Positions 22,469 through 29,718 of a stretch of DNA of 29,718 bases are shown one piece after another. Positions within the stretch are counted from its first letter, which is position 1, and each line of letters starts with the position of its first letter. A model generated the notes under the pieces. The model ran no database searches and was not told the DNA's origin. It worked only from the letters and a program-made list of their open reading frames with translations. A program made the translations under genes and the position numbers. The DNA is from a virus. The stretch spans positions 1 to 29,718 of IMG/VR virus record IMGVR_UViG_3300037843_000181; one strand, 5' to 3'.

Positions 22469-22801
22469 ATGATTCTCACAATGGTCAACGGGTACCCGGA
22501 CTATATAGGCTATCGCCAAGCGTTTGCCGGATACGGAACGGGACCCAAGTCTTACGATGCTACGACGGGTGATGTGGTTACGCTCTCCAATAACCGAAGG
22601 TTTATCGATGTACTCTTCGGCGGTGTACAGTCGTTGAGCGGAACTTACACCGTATTTGCGAGACCGTCCGGATCGGGCGAACGACAAACGTGGGCGCTGC
22701 ACTGGTTCACAACGGCTAACATGACGGAGGTTACAACAGTAAGCGCGACAAACCTCTCAGCAGAGACGGTGCAGATCGGCGGGTTCTGCGGACAGTTCTA
22801 A
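22469..22801 (+). CDS. Small structural protein, 110 aa
   Basis: AAGGAG overlaps the upstream stop and sits 7 nt before ATG 22469. The product is beta-rich with aromatic residues (MILTMVNGYPDYIGYRQAFAG; TFARPSG-like turns). No family recognised. The longer in-frame start at 21779 lies inside the neighbour and is rejected. Confidence 0.65.
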   Translation: MILTMVNGYPDYIGYRQAFAGYGTGPKSYDATTGDVVTLSNNRRFIDVLFGGVQSLSGTYTVFARPSGSGERQTWALHWFTTANMTEVTTVSATNLSAETVQIGGFCGQF

Positions 22802-22830
22802 ACAAGAATTTTTAACGGAGTCTGTATTCC

Positions 22831-22933
22831 CCTCCCGGTTGCAGACAAATTGACGCCCTCTGTGGGTTCCGTCTCGCGGCGGCTTACAGGGGGCGTTACA
22901 ACAAGCGGTGCAAACGCAAAGGAGAAAAAGCTC
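22831..22933 (+). promoter_or_regulatory. Structured leader before basic peptide (copy 2)
   Basis: TGACGCCCTCTGT (22851-22863) pairs with ACAGGGGGCGTTA (22886-22898) in a 13-bp stem with two wobbles. Outside it CGGTTGCA (22836-22843) faces TGCAAACG (22909-22916) with one mismatch, and CTCC (22832-22835) can pair the Shine-Dalgarno GGAG (22921-22924). The 3' half, CAAACGCAAAGGAGAAA, nearly matches the copy at 18087. Confidence 0.6.
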
Positions 22934-23059
22934 ATGGCAAAGAAAAAGTCAACGAAAGCGCATCTTGCAGTAGCTTCCATGCCGAAGGGCAGACAGTGGG
23001 CGCACAAGAAGACTGGCAAGGCAAAGCCCAAGAATCTTGCCAAGCTCTGCACTAAGTAA
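22934..23059 (+). CDS. Basic 41-residue peptide
   Basis: The product starts MAKKKSTKAHLAVASMPKGR and ends KAKPKNLAKLCTK; it is Lys-rich with one Cys. GGAG is 9 nt upstream inside a pairable leader. An in-frame TTG at 22850 would add 28 residues but reads through the leader stem and is less likely. Confidence 0.65.
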   Translation: MAKKKSTKAHLAVASMPKGRQWAHKKTGKAKPKNLAKLCTK

Positions 23060-23072
23060 CAGGAGGCCGCAA

Positions 23073-23195
23073 ATGGCTAAGACCAAGCGCGTGAGGAAGT
23101 CCTACGCCAGTTCACCCTCATTTGCAAAGCTGTACGGGAAAGCGCAGAAGGCTCCTCGCAAGATGGGCCGGAAGCGCGTCTTCGTGAAGGGGTAA
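23073..23195 (+). CDS. Basic 40-residue peptide with RKRV end
   Basis: AGGAGG lies 6 nt upstream. The product runs MAKTKRVRKSYASSPSFAKL and ends RKMGRKRVFVKG. The GRKRV-x-x-K end is shared with the next two genes. Too short for the usual gene callers. Confidence 0.65.
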   Translation: MAKTKRVRKSYASSPSFAKLYGKAQKAPRKMGRKRVFVKG

Positions 23196-23197
23196 CG

Positions 23198-23437
23198 ATG
23201 GCGCAGAAAAAGCGTTCACAAAAAACCGTTGAATATCGCGATGATTGGAACGCTCCAGCCCACAAGAAGGTTCTGGAGGAAGGCGCGAAATACGGCAATG
23301 ATGTGGCGTTGTGGCCAAAAGACCTTGCTGAAAAAGAGTACGCGACAAGAAAGCGCGTCAGCAGTTCGGCGAAGACGCGGAAGTCAGTCAAGAGCCGCAC
23401 GAAGAAGGCTGCACGGAAACGCGTAGCTGCAAAGTAG
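23198..23437 (+). CDS. Basic protein, 79 aa, RKRV end
   Basis: The product opens MAQKKRSQKTVEYRDDWNAP, has a short acidic-aromatic middle, and ends in repeated Lys/Arg blocks (ATRKRVSSSAK; AARKRVAAK). AAGGGG is 6 nt upstream. It starts three bases after the preceding stop. The tail looks histone- or protamine-like. Role inferred as DNA or RNA binding in the head. Confidence 0.65.
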   Translation: MAQKKRSQKTVEYRDDWNAPAHKKVLEEGAKYGNDVALWPKDLAEKEYATRKRVSSSAKTRKSVKSRTKKAARKRVAAK

Positions 23438-23444
23438 GTGAGCG

Positions 23445-23654
23445 ATGGCGACGAAAAAGAAACCTTTGATGGACGATCACGACGACGCCCACTTCTCCGG
23501 CAATCCTGCCTTGAGGAAGCGGAGCACCAAGAAGCGCGTGTCAAAGAAAGCCGCGCCTCCGTTCAAGGGGCACAATTACGGGTCGTCTCCTCCATGGAGG
23601 GACGCGAAGCATATTGGCACAAAGAATACGCGGAAGCGCGTAGCGGGTAAATAG
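23445..23654 (+). CDS. Basic protein, 69 aa, RKRV end
   Basis: The product is MATKKKPLMDDHDDAHFSGN, then RKRSTKKRVSKKAAPPFKG, ending NTRKRVAGK. It combines a short acidic segment with two KKRV/RKRV blocks. It follows its paralogue after 7 nt. An overlapping frame (23438-23650) is rejected because it lacks this family pattern. Confidence 0.65.
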   Translation: MATKKKPLMDDHDDAHFSGNPALRKRSTKKRVSKKAAPPFKGHNYGSSPPWRDAKHIGTKNTRKRVAGK

Positions 23655-23669
23655 GGGTGAGGAGGCCGC

Positions 23670-24941
23670 GTGAGTTTTCAAAACATGTACCAGCAACTCT
23701 TGGGCCTTCCCGGAATGAATCTTGGACTTGCCAAGACCTTCATCAACGAGGCATTTTCCCTGATCCAAGATGAGCAAGTGTGGAGTTTTCAATGCACGGT
23801 TGGCGGCTGGCTGACTCCAGGTCTACTCGGTGGTTCTTATTCTGGTCAAGGCCAAAATCTATCGTTTAATGCTGGAGCCACCTTTCTCAGCCCCGGAACG
23901 ATCACTGTCCAACCATACACAAATCAGATTACGGGCGATGCCGTAGCAACGGCTGCATGGAATAACGTCACCGCTCCTCCGCTTCTCACACAGCAACAGA
24001 TCAGAGTGCCCTATTTTTCTCTGTACAACATCGTCGCGCAAGGAAACAATGGCACAGTGGCCTACGCGACAGTGTTGGCTAATGGCTCAGGGCAAACCCC
24101 CGGCGTTTACACTACGCCTGTTCTTGATCCAGCCACAGGCGCAGGGGCCACACTGTCGATTACGGTCAATGCAGATGGCACCGTTACGTTGCCGCCTACC
24201 GTATTGACAGTGGGGAGCGGTTACACAACGCCATGCGTTAATTTCTCGCAAGGCGGAACAGCAGCAACGTTCTCCGTGTCGTTGTTTGCCGTGCTAACAA
24301 TAGACCGACCTTGGATGGAGCCTGTTCAGCCTCCGGGAAGCGGCTACATGATATACATGGCATACTTTCCTTCTCCGCCATACTGGAAGCGGTGGTGGAA
24401 TATTAGAGACACCGAGAATAATGTGGATTTGGATTACTCATCGAAAACCCAGATAGACCTCGCTGTTGAGGACGCGGAAAGAACCGTATTCAATGAACCA
24501 ACAAACGTTGCGTACTACGGACAAGATCAACGACCGGGTAGCGCAACGCTAGGCCAGCAACTCTGGGAACTCTGGGGTGGCCCTTTAACCGAATTGCCCT
24601 ACACATTCGGTTGCCAATGCAACTGGCCTCCGCTCGTTAATCCAACCGACACCTTACCATGGCCGCTCAGTGACGAGCTTGTTAAATGGAGAGCACTGGA
24701 AGTTGCCTACCAGTGGGAGGAATCACAAAAGGGCACGGATATAGAGCGTGGCGCTGGCGCTAATTGGCAGTTCTTAACCAAGGCAGCAAGAGAAGAGTAT
24801 GACAAGAGACTCAAAACAACTAGAAACATGGATCGTCACATTGTCGATCTCTACTTCACAAGATGGAATCCCAGTCCGTCTCCCGGATACCAAGACGGAT
24901 TCGCGACTCAAACTGGCCAACTTAATATTGGCACTTTCTAA
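23670..24941 (+). CDS. Head-tail connector or tail accessory protein
   Basis: The 423-residue product opens with helical SFQNMYQQLLGLPGMNLGLA and ends with TKAAREEYDKRLKTTRNMDR. Its middle has a GQQLWELWGGPL, then CNWPPLVNPTDTLPWPLSDE and WRALEVAYQWEES. That Trp/Pro-rich pattern resembles podovirus-type head-completion or tail accessory proteins as I recall them. Residues about 130-205 are the same Gly-rich beta domain as the 21597 product and look inserted. GTG 23670 has AGGAGG 4 nt upstream. Confidence 0.6.
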   Translation: MSFQNMYQQLLGLPGMNLGLAKTFINEAFSLIQDEQVWSFQCTVGGWLTPGLLGGSYSGQGQNLSFNAGATFLSPGTITVQPYTNQITGDAVATAAWNNVTAPPLLTQQQIRVPYFSLYNIVAQGNNGTVAYATVLANGSGQTPGVYTTPVLDPATGAGATLSITVNADGTVTLPPTVLTVGSGYTTPCVNFSQGGTAATFSVSLFAVLTIDRPWMEPVQPPGSGYMIYMAYFPSPPYWKRWWNIRDTENNVDLDYSSKTQIDLAVEDAERTVFNEPTNVAYYGQDQRPGSATLGQQLWELWGGPLTELPYTFGCQCNWPPLVNPTDTLPWPLSDELVKWRALEVAYQWEESQKGTDIERGAGANWQFLTKAAREEYDKRLKTTRNMDRHIVDLYFTRWNPSPSPGYQDGFATQTGQLNIGTF

Positions 24942-24952
24942 GGAGAAATACA

Positions 24953-25354
24953 ATGCCCGCTTATCCCGGTTCCAATCTTGCAACGCTACTTCTCAATAAC
25001 CGCCAAGGATATTTCTGGGACAATGAAACTGTACCTGCCGGACAATATCCGGGGTCGTTGAGTGTGGCGTACCAACTTCAGCGGATCAACCAATCGTTCT
25101 ATCCTTGGGGAGCGGCATTTGAGTTGACTTTTTCAGGAAGCCCAGGAACCTTTGAGGTGGACATCGTTGGCGCTAACACAGACAATCCGCAGAACTATAT
25201 TCAGCTTGGAAAGATCACGGCGGTGACCAGCTATGTGTCCGGATACTATACAGGGCGCTGGGATATGCCGTCGAATATTTGGGTAAAATACGTGGCGGCG
25301 TACATGGCCAGTTTAACGAATCCAGTGAGCGTGACGCTCCAAGTCACACGGTAG
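24953..25354 (+). CDS. Small structural protein, 133 aa
   Basis: AAGGAG is 8 nt before the ATG. The product is beta-rich with many Tyr/Trp/Asn turns (SFYPWGAAFELTFSGSPGTF, GRWDMPSNIWVKYVAAYMAS), consistent with a tail or head-surface subunit. No family recognised. Confidence 0.6.
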   Translation: MPAYPGSNLATLLLNNRQGYFWDNETVPAGQYPGSLSVAYQLQRINQSFYPWGAAFELTFSGSPGTFEVDIVGANTDNPQNYIQLGKITAVTSYVSGYYTGRWDMPSNIWVKYVAAYMASLTNPVSVTLQVTR

Positions 25355-25364
25355 AATGGTGTAA

Positions 25365-28300
25365 ATGAGACGATTAATACAATTAGCACTCTTTATCCTT
25401 GCGGCTCCGCTATTGGGCGTGGCGCAGACAGCCGTTCTTCCCATATATGCTTGTGTTCAAGCTGGGGTTCAAGCGAAGACATCGGGACTGCCATCCTCAA
25501 ACTATCTACAGGGCGTTATTCCGTACTGCACGGTTACGATCTACTTGACGGGCACCACAAATATCGCTACGACCAGCCCTCAGACTCCGTTAACCGCAAA
25601 CACGGACGGCTCGATCCCGCCCATCTTCGCAGCGGTGAATCAGGGCTACGATGTGGTGCTCAGCGGCGGAATACCGCCCAATACCTACCCCGCTCCAGTA
25701 ACGCTCACAGGAGTGTATCCAGGGTTTGAGTTTAGCGGCGGCAGCGCCAGCGGCTACCCTCCGGGCGGTTCGAGCACGAACACACAATATCGTGTAACCA
25801 GTACGACATTTGGCGGTGAAACTGAGATTTATATTGCCCCATCCGGGGATGCGAGTGGCGCGACAGATCAGACCAATATTGCAGCAGCAATAACCGCTGC
25901 ATGTGCCAGTGGTCCACCATCGCCAATTTCTATTAAGCTTGGCTCTGGTATCTTCTACGTGACTGGAGATTTCCCTGTTGGCTGTCCATTTGATTTTCAG
26001 GGAGCAGGTAAAGGCAACACGTTTATTGAGTTTGTCACCACATCTAGCAACTTCATTACAGCCAACTACGGTGGAGGCGCTCTGAATTACGAATCTTATG
26101 GTGCGATGTGGAGCGACTTCTCGTTGCTGATGAAATCTGGAGTAACAGCCGCATCGGGGGATGCTTTTATTCTCTCCGGACTTAACGATGAGCATTATCT
26201 GGCACAACTGCATATCAATCGTGTTGCCATGTATGGACTCTGGGGAGGTTTTAGCACTGGAGCCAATATGGTGGAGAACTGGTTTGAGCATAACTACTGT
26301 GCGTTTTTCGTATCAGGTGGTGACGGGTGTCTTTCCTATGATACGGTTCAACCGGGCGGGGACTTCCACTTTGATTTCAACGAGGCTGTGGGACCGTATA
26401 CCGGGTACACGGTTCTGCAAGGAGATGTCCTTCACTTTAACGGGAACAAGCTGAATGGCTCCCCGTTCCTTTTTTACTCCAACACGTCGTCGATTATAGA
26501 TGTTCTTCTCACAGATGAATCGTATGAGGGAACTCAAGCCTGCGGCATTGATTTCGGAACCGGAGGAGCCCGGATTGCAAACGTAGTTCTCAGTTCTGTT
26601 GAAATCGGAGCTGGCCCTGTGTACGGAACCACCGCCCTCTGCCATGTTACGAATCCCCAGCTAACAGGATTAAGCGGTTGCTATTCTTTTTCAGCGCAAA
26701 ATGGGGGAGCGCCAACCTGTATCGGAGCGCCGTATAATCCTAATCAACTAGCGACGTACAATTTCAGCGTCGTCGAGAATCCGCTCTCTTACAGTGGCAT
26801 GTTCACAGCAGCAGGAACCGGCGCATCACTTCCCCAAGTACCAAGCGCGGGCATTTGCGAACCAGCATCAACTTCCAGTGGTTCCAGTGCGGTGGCGACA
26901 GGTTTTGGCAGTTGGCCCAATAGCCAGTCTACAGCAGTAGTGCTTGCAGCTCTCGGAGGTCAAGGGAGCATTGGGCTGATTCTGAGAGCTTCAGCAACAA
27001 CTGAAACGCTGTATCAGGTAAACCTTGACGGAAGCGCCAACTTGGATGTTTACGCCGTAGTTGCAGGAAGTGCTCACCAGATTGGCTCAACAACATTTAT
27101 ACCAACAGCAAATCAAATGTGGGAAGCATCCGTCGTAGGAACCACTTCGCCCATCATTAACGTCTATCTAAATGGGGCGCTTTTCTACTCGGTGACAGAT
27201 ACGACCTATGGGGCTTCGATTACATCCGGAAGCCCTGGGTTTGCCATTAGGGATAGCGAGGCAATCACAGATACGCAAATCAGCAGTTGGACGGGCGGTT
27301 CTGCGGGCGGAACCATTCTTGCAACCAGCAATCTCTCCGACTGGACGAACAGCGGCGTGGCGAACGGCCTCCCGGCAGTCTGGAACTCAGGCACGAGCAA
27401 ATGGACACCTAGCGGCACTATCGACATGACGTTGGTTAATTCCGCAGGCTACCAATGCAGCGGCTCCTGGGGCACAAACGGTCAAGTCCTTTCCACCACT
27501 GGCTCAGGCTGTCAGTGGCTGAACAATGGCTTCTTCACGGCGGGAGGCGACCTGAGTGGTACTGCCTCCTCACAAGAAGTCACCGGAATCCTGAACAACG
27601 TACTGCCTTCAATAAATATTGGCTATTTGAACTGGACAGGAACACAGTGGGCGTTCTCTAATCCTGCTGGCGCGGGCAACACAACTTCGACCTCGCTCAC
27701 AAGCAACCGGCTGCCCAAAGCAAACGGCACTAACTCGATCATCAATTCGTCTATTTCTGATGATGCGACGACGGTTTCCACAACCGAAATCTTCTCGGCG
27801 GGTAGCTTCAAAGTGGGTTCCAATGCCGTCATTCCTTCTACGGTTACCGGTTACAACGGGAACGCCAGCGGAGTGAAGATTCCATTAGCAGTGGCGTTCG
27901 CGGGGTCATCCGGGGCGGTTGTCTGCGACGACGGCAACCACAATCTAACGGAATCTGGATGCAGCGCCGGAGCGGTGGCCTCTGTTAGCAACTCCGACAG
28001 TACTCTGACTATCTCCCCGACGACCGGCTCCGTGGTCGCCTCGCTCAATCTCGCGCACGCGAACACATGGACCGGGCTCATCACCAGTTCGGCAGGAATC
28101 AACCTCTCTGGTGCCTCTGCTCCGCTTGAATTGGCCGGAAGCGCAGGAACTAGCGGAAACTGTCTGCTTTCGGCGGGAGCCGGAGATACACCAACTTGGG
28201 GAGCTTGTAGCGGAGGAAGCGGCGGGGACAGCATTACCAGTCCTAATTCCACGCTGACCGTAGGAGGGTCGTCAAGCGCAACTACGCTGGACCTTGTAGG

Positions 28301-29690
28301 CTCGGCGGGAGAAATCATGGCCGGGGCTACTCCCGCATTGACCTACACTCCGTCTCTGGGAAAATCCGGCACGGCTGGGTCACTTTCCTTGTATCCCTCC
28401 AGTGGAAATTTTACCACGACTCTCAGCAGTGCGGCGACAGCAAGCAACACGGTAAAATTCTTCGCCACTGTCCCGACAAACCTTGATTTGTTCTACTGTG
28501 CGGTATCGACGACAACTTGTACTCTGACCGATGCCGGATATGCCTATAACGCCATCCCCTTCAGCGACTTAAACGGCAATCTTGCAACAAGCCAAGGCCC
28601 GAGCAGTCTGACGGGAATCCTTTACGACACTACAGGAACGATTAGTCAGTCTACGGCGGCAGAGTTAGGTACGCTTATTGACTTGCCTCAGTATTCTGTT
28701 CCCTATAGTGCTGGAACGACCTCGGCCCTGACGGATGTCGCCTCGCCCACTGTCAATGGTACCTATACTCTTGGATGGGTGGTAACCGGAAGCGCGGCTC
28801 TCGCGCCGACCGCTATCAACGCAAACACGCTGGTAGTAAGCAGTGCTTCCACGGCGACCAATGCAACCAACGTAGCGACGACGACCACGACCAGCAACAC
28901 GGCCTACTACATGGCGTTGCTGACAGATAACGCGACAGAAAATCAGGGCGTTTTAGTGGGCTCTGGGCCGACCTACAACCCGTCGACGGGGGCCTTCACG
29001 CTCGGTGGCTCGACTCATGGTCTATCGATACCGGCAGGAACCGCTGTCTCAGGTGCGTCTGGTTCTGTGATCTATGCTTCCGACTCCACAAATGGATACG
29101 GAGAGATCAATGAGAACAATACTGGTTTGTCCAGAATCTGCACGGCGGCGAATGGAATCTGTGCTCCTGCCAGTGGCATTCCTATCGCAGACGTGGGGAG
29201 CGCGGGATTGAGTGGATCGGGTGGTGTATCCATTGCAGCGACAGGAGCAATTTCACTTGCCTCTATCCCAGGCTCGGCCATGACAAATAACACCATAACA
29301 GCCACGCAGCTTGCCGCCCAGTATAGCAAGGGAGCCTGCACGGAAGTTTGGGGAGGTACTGGAACCAGCAACGTGCTGCAATCTGGCGACGATGCGATCT
29401 CGAACAACACCTGCTACAACGACTCCGGCGTAACTCGAACCATCACGGCGGTCAAATGCCGTAGTGATTATTCAAGCAACACGACAACAGTCAACCCGAC
29501 ATTTGGCAGTGCCGGAACAGGAACGACGATCCTGAGCGGTGCTCTCACTTGCGGAAACTCCTACGCATATTCCTCCAGCGGCACAGTGAGCAACGCAAGC
29601 TGGACCACTGGAACTGGAATCGACCCAGCAATGGGGACGCCGGACACGCACAGCACCAGTCTGGCAATGATTGTGGAGTACACCTACTAA
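25365..29690 (+). CDS. Giant tail fibre/tailspike with signal peptide
   Basis: The 1441-residue product begins MRRLIQLALFILAAPLLGVA, a Sec signal with a likely cut after A20. Residues about 155-400 read as a pectate-lyase-type beta-helix (EIYIAPSGDASGATDQT, GSGIFYVTG, FQGAGKGNTFI), the usual receptor-binding or polysaccharide-cutting fold of tailspikes. A jelly-roll domain (LamG-like) lies at about 520-650. The remainder is Ser/Thr/Asn/Gly-rich repeat stalk with trimeric-fibre phrases such as LPKANGTNSIINSSIS. No clear ribosome site precedes ATG 25365. The long frame excludes frameshift. Confidence 0.8.
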   Translation: MRRLIQLALFILAAPLLGVAQTAVLPIYACVQAGVQAKTSGLPSSNYLQGVIPYCTVTIYLTGTTNIATTSPQTPLTANTDGSIPPIFAAVNQGYDVVLSGGIPPNTYPAPVTLTGVYPGFEFSGGSASGYPPGGSSTNTQYRVTSTTFGGETEIYIAPSGDASGATDQTNIAAAITAACASGPPSPISIKLGSGIFYVTGDFPVGCPFDFQGAGKGNTFIEFVTTSSNFITANYGGGALNYESYGAMWSDFSLLMKSGVTAASGDAFILSGLNDEHYLAQLHINRVAMYGLWGGFSTGANMVENWFEHNYCAFFVSGGDGCLSYDTVQPGGDFHFDFNEAVGPYTGYTVLQGDVLHFNGNKLNGSPFLFYSNTSSIIDVLLTDESYEGTQACGIDFGTGGARIANVVLSSVEIGAGPVYGTTALCHVTNPQLTGLSGCYSFSAQNGGAPTCIGAPYNPNQLATYNFSVVENPLSYSGMFTAAGTGASLPQVPSAGICEPASTSSGSSAVATGFGSWPNSQSTAVVLAALGGQGSIGLILRASATTETLYQVNLDGSANLDVYAVVAGSAHQIGSTTFIPTANQMWEASVVGTTSPIINVYLNGALFYSVTDTTYGASITSGSPGFAIRDSEAITDTQISSWTGGSAGGTILATSNLSDWTNSGVANGLPAVWNSGTSKWTPSGTIDMTLVNSAGYQCSGSWGTNGQVLSTTGSGCQWLNNGFFTAGGDLSGTASSQEVTGILNNVLPSINIGYLNWTGTQWAFSNPAGAGNTTSTSLTSNRLPKANGTNSIINSSISDDATTVSTTEIFSAGSFKVGSNAVIPSTVTGYNGNASGVKIPLAVAFAGSSGAVVCDDGNHNLTESGCSAGAVASVSNSDSTLTISPTTGSVVASLNLAHANTWTGLITSSAGINLSGASAPLELAGSAGTSGNCLLSAGAGDTPTWGACSGGSGGDSITSPNSTLTVGGSSSATTLDLVGSAGEIMAGATPALTYTPSLGKSGTAGSLSLYPSSGNFTTTLSSAATASNTVKFFATVPTNLDLFYCAVSTTTCTLTDAGYAYNAIPFSDLNGNLATSQGPSSLTGILYDTTGTISQSTAAELGTLIDLPQYSVPYSAGTTSALTDVASPTVNGTYTLGWVVTGSAALAPTAINANTLVVSSASTATNATNVATTTTTSNTAYYMALLTDNATENQGVLVGSGPTYNPSTGAFTLGGSTHGLSIPAGTAVSGASGSVIYASDSTNGYGEINENNTGLSRICTAANGICAPASGIPIADVGSAGLSGSGGVSIAATGAISLASIPGSAMTNNTITATQLAAQYSKGACTEVWGGTGTSNVLQSGDDAISNNTCYNDSGVTRTITAVKCRSDYSSNTTTVNPTFGSAGTGTTILSGALTCGNSYAYSSSGTVSNASWTTGTGIDPAMGTPDTHSTSLAMIVEYTY

Positions 29691-29718
29691 TGAAATACTG
29701 TCTTTTCATTATCGGGAT
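29690..29718 (+). CDS. Start of next gene, truncated by window edge
   Basis: An ATG overlapping the fibre stop (TAATG) opens MKYCLFIIG, a Lys followed by a hydrophobic run like a signal peptide or membrane anchor. Only nine codons are visible. Overlap suggests coupling to the fibre. Confidence 0.45.

Noticed and set aside
27851-28318. 155-codon minus-strand frame opposite the fibre
   Set aside because: It is a shadow of the repetitive fibre coding sequence, with no ribosome site and biased composition.
1-29718. tRNA genes, integrase, terminal repeats
   Set aside because: I looked for tRNA-like TTCGAAT/TTCAAAT arms in gaps, for integrase motifs, and for matching ends, and saw none that held up.

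Overview
This window looks like the packaging, head and early-gene part of a double-stranded DNA tailed bacteriophage (or a prophage region). The evidence is a large terminase with recognisable ATPase and nuclease motifs, followed by a portal-sized protein, a coiled-coil scaffold-like protein, a capsid-sized protein, a connector-like protein and a 1441-residue fibre. Nearly every gene is on the + strand, tightly packed and often joined by ATGA or GTGA stop-start overlaps. The portal (about 700 aa), scaffold (338 aa) and coat (416 aa) sizes and order resemble a P22-like podovirus, but no tape-measure gene is visible and the tail region may continue past the right edge, so the morphotype is open. 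The host cannot be read from the sequence. Sigma70-type promoters, a Tat-like signal and Sec-like signals point to an ordinary bacterium. No integrase, repressor, DNA polymerase, lysis cassette, tRNA or CRISPR array was found.

Layout. Positions 1-730 are non-coding: C-rich on the top strand up to about 470, then G-rich, with two palindromes at the switch. From 731 to 6606 lies an early or metabolic block. It holds several small zinc-ribbon proteins, a nested gene pair, a DUF3310 protein, a ThyX-type thymidylate synthase, an unusual protein with sigma region 4 but no visible region 2, small membrane or basic peptides, and a pair of proteins sharing a C-terminal motif. From 6626 to 8530 come a promoter, a helix-turn-helix protein, an Ig-like protein, a secreted proline-rich protein and the putative small terminase. 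The large terminase (8541-10706) is followed by a promoter and a ribbon-helix-helix regulator with almost no 5' leader. A conserved-looking unknown gene and a 100-bp tract of twenty GGTNN pentamers come next. Accessory genes, including one with a Tat-like signal, lead to the portal (14577-16688).

The head region (16698-24941) contains two homing endonucleases of different families: an antisense HNH gene (17759-16941) and a LAGLIDADG gene between scaffold and capsid. Five very basic small proteins are spread through it. Two of them are preceded by look-alike structured leaders in which the Shine-Dalgarno sequence can be base-paired away. The window ends with a connector-like protein, a small structural protein, a giant fibre with an N-terminal signal peptide, and the start of another gene.

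Likely logic: early genes supply thymidylate, transcription control and zinc-binding accessory factors. Terminase, portal, scaffold and coat then build and fill the head. The basic peptides may bind DNA or RNA and may control their own translation through the leaders; this last point is inference. The strongest candidates for something new are the paired SD-sequestering leaders with their basic-peptide family, the (GGTNN)20 tract, the sigma-region-4-only regulator, and the nested gene at 1653-1895.
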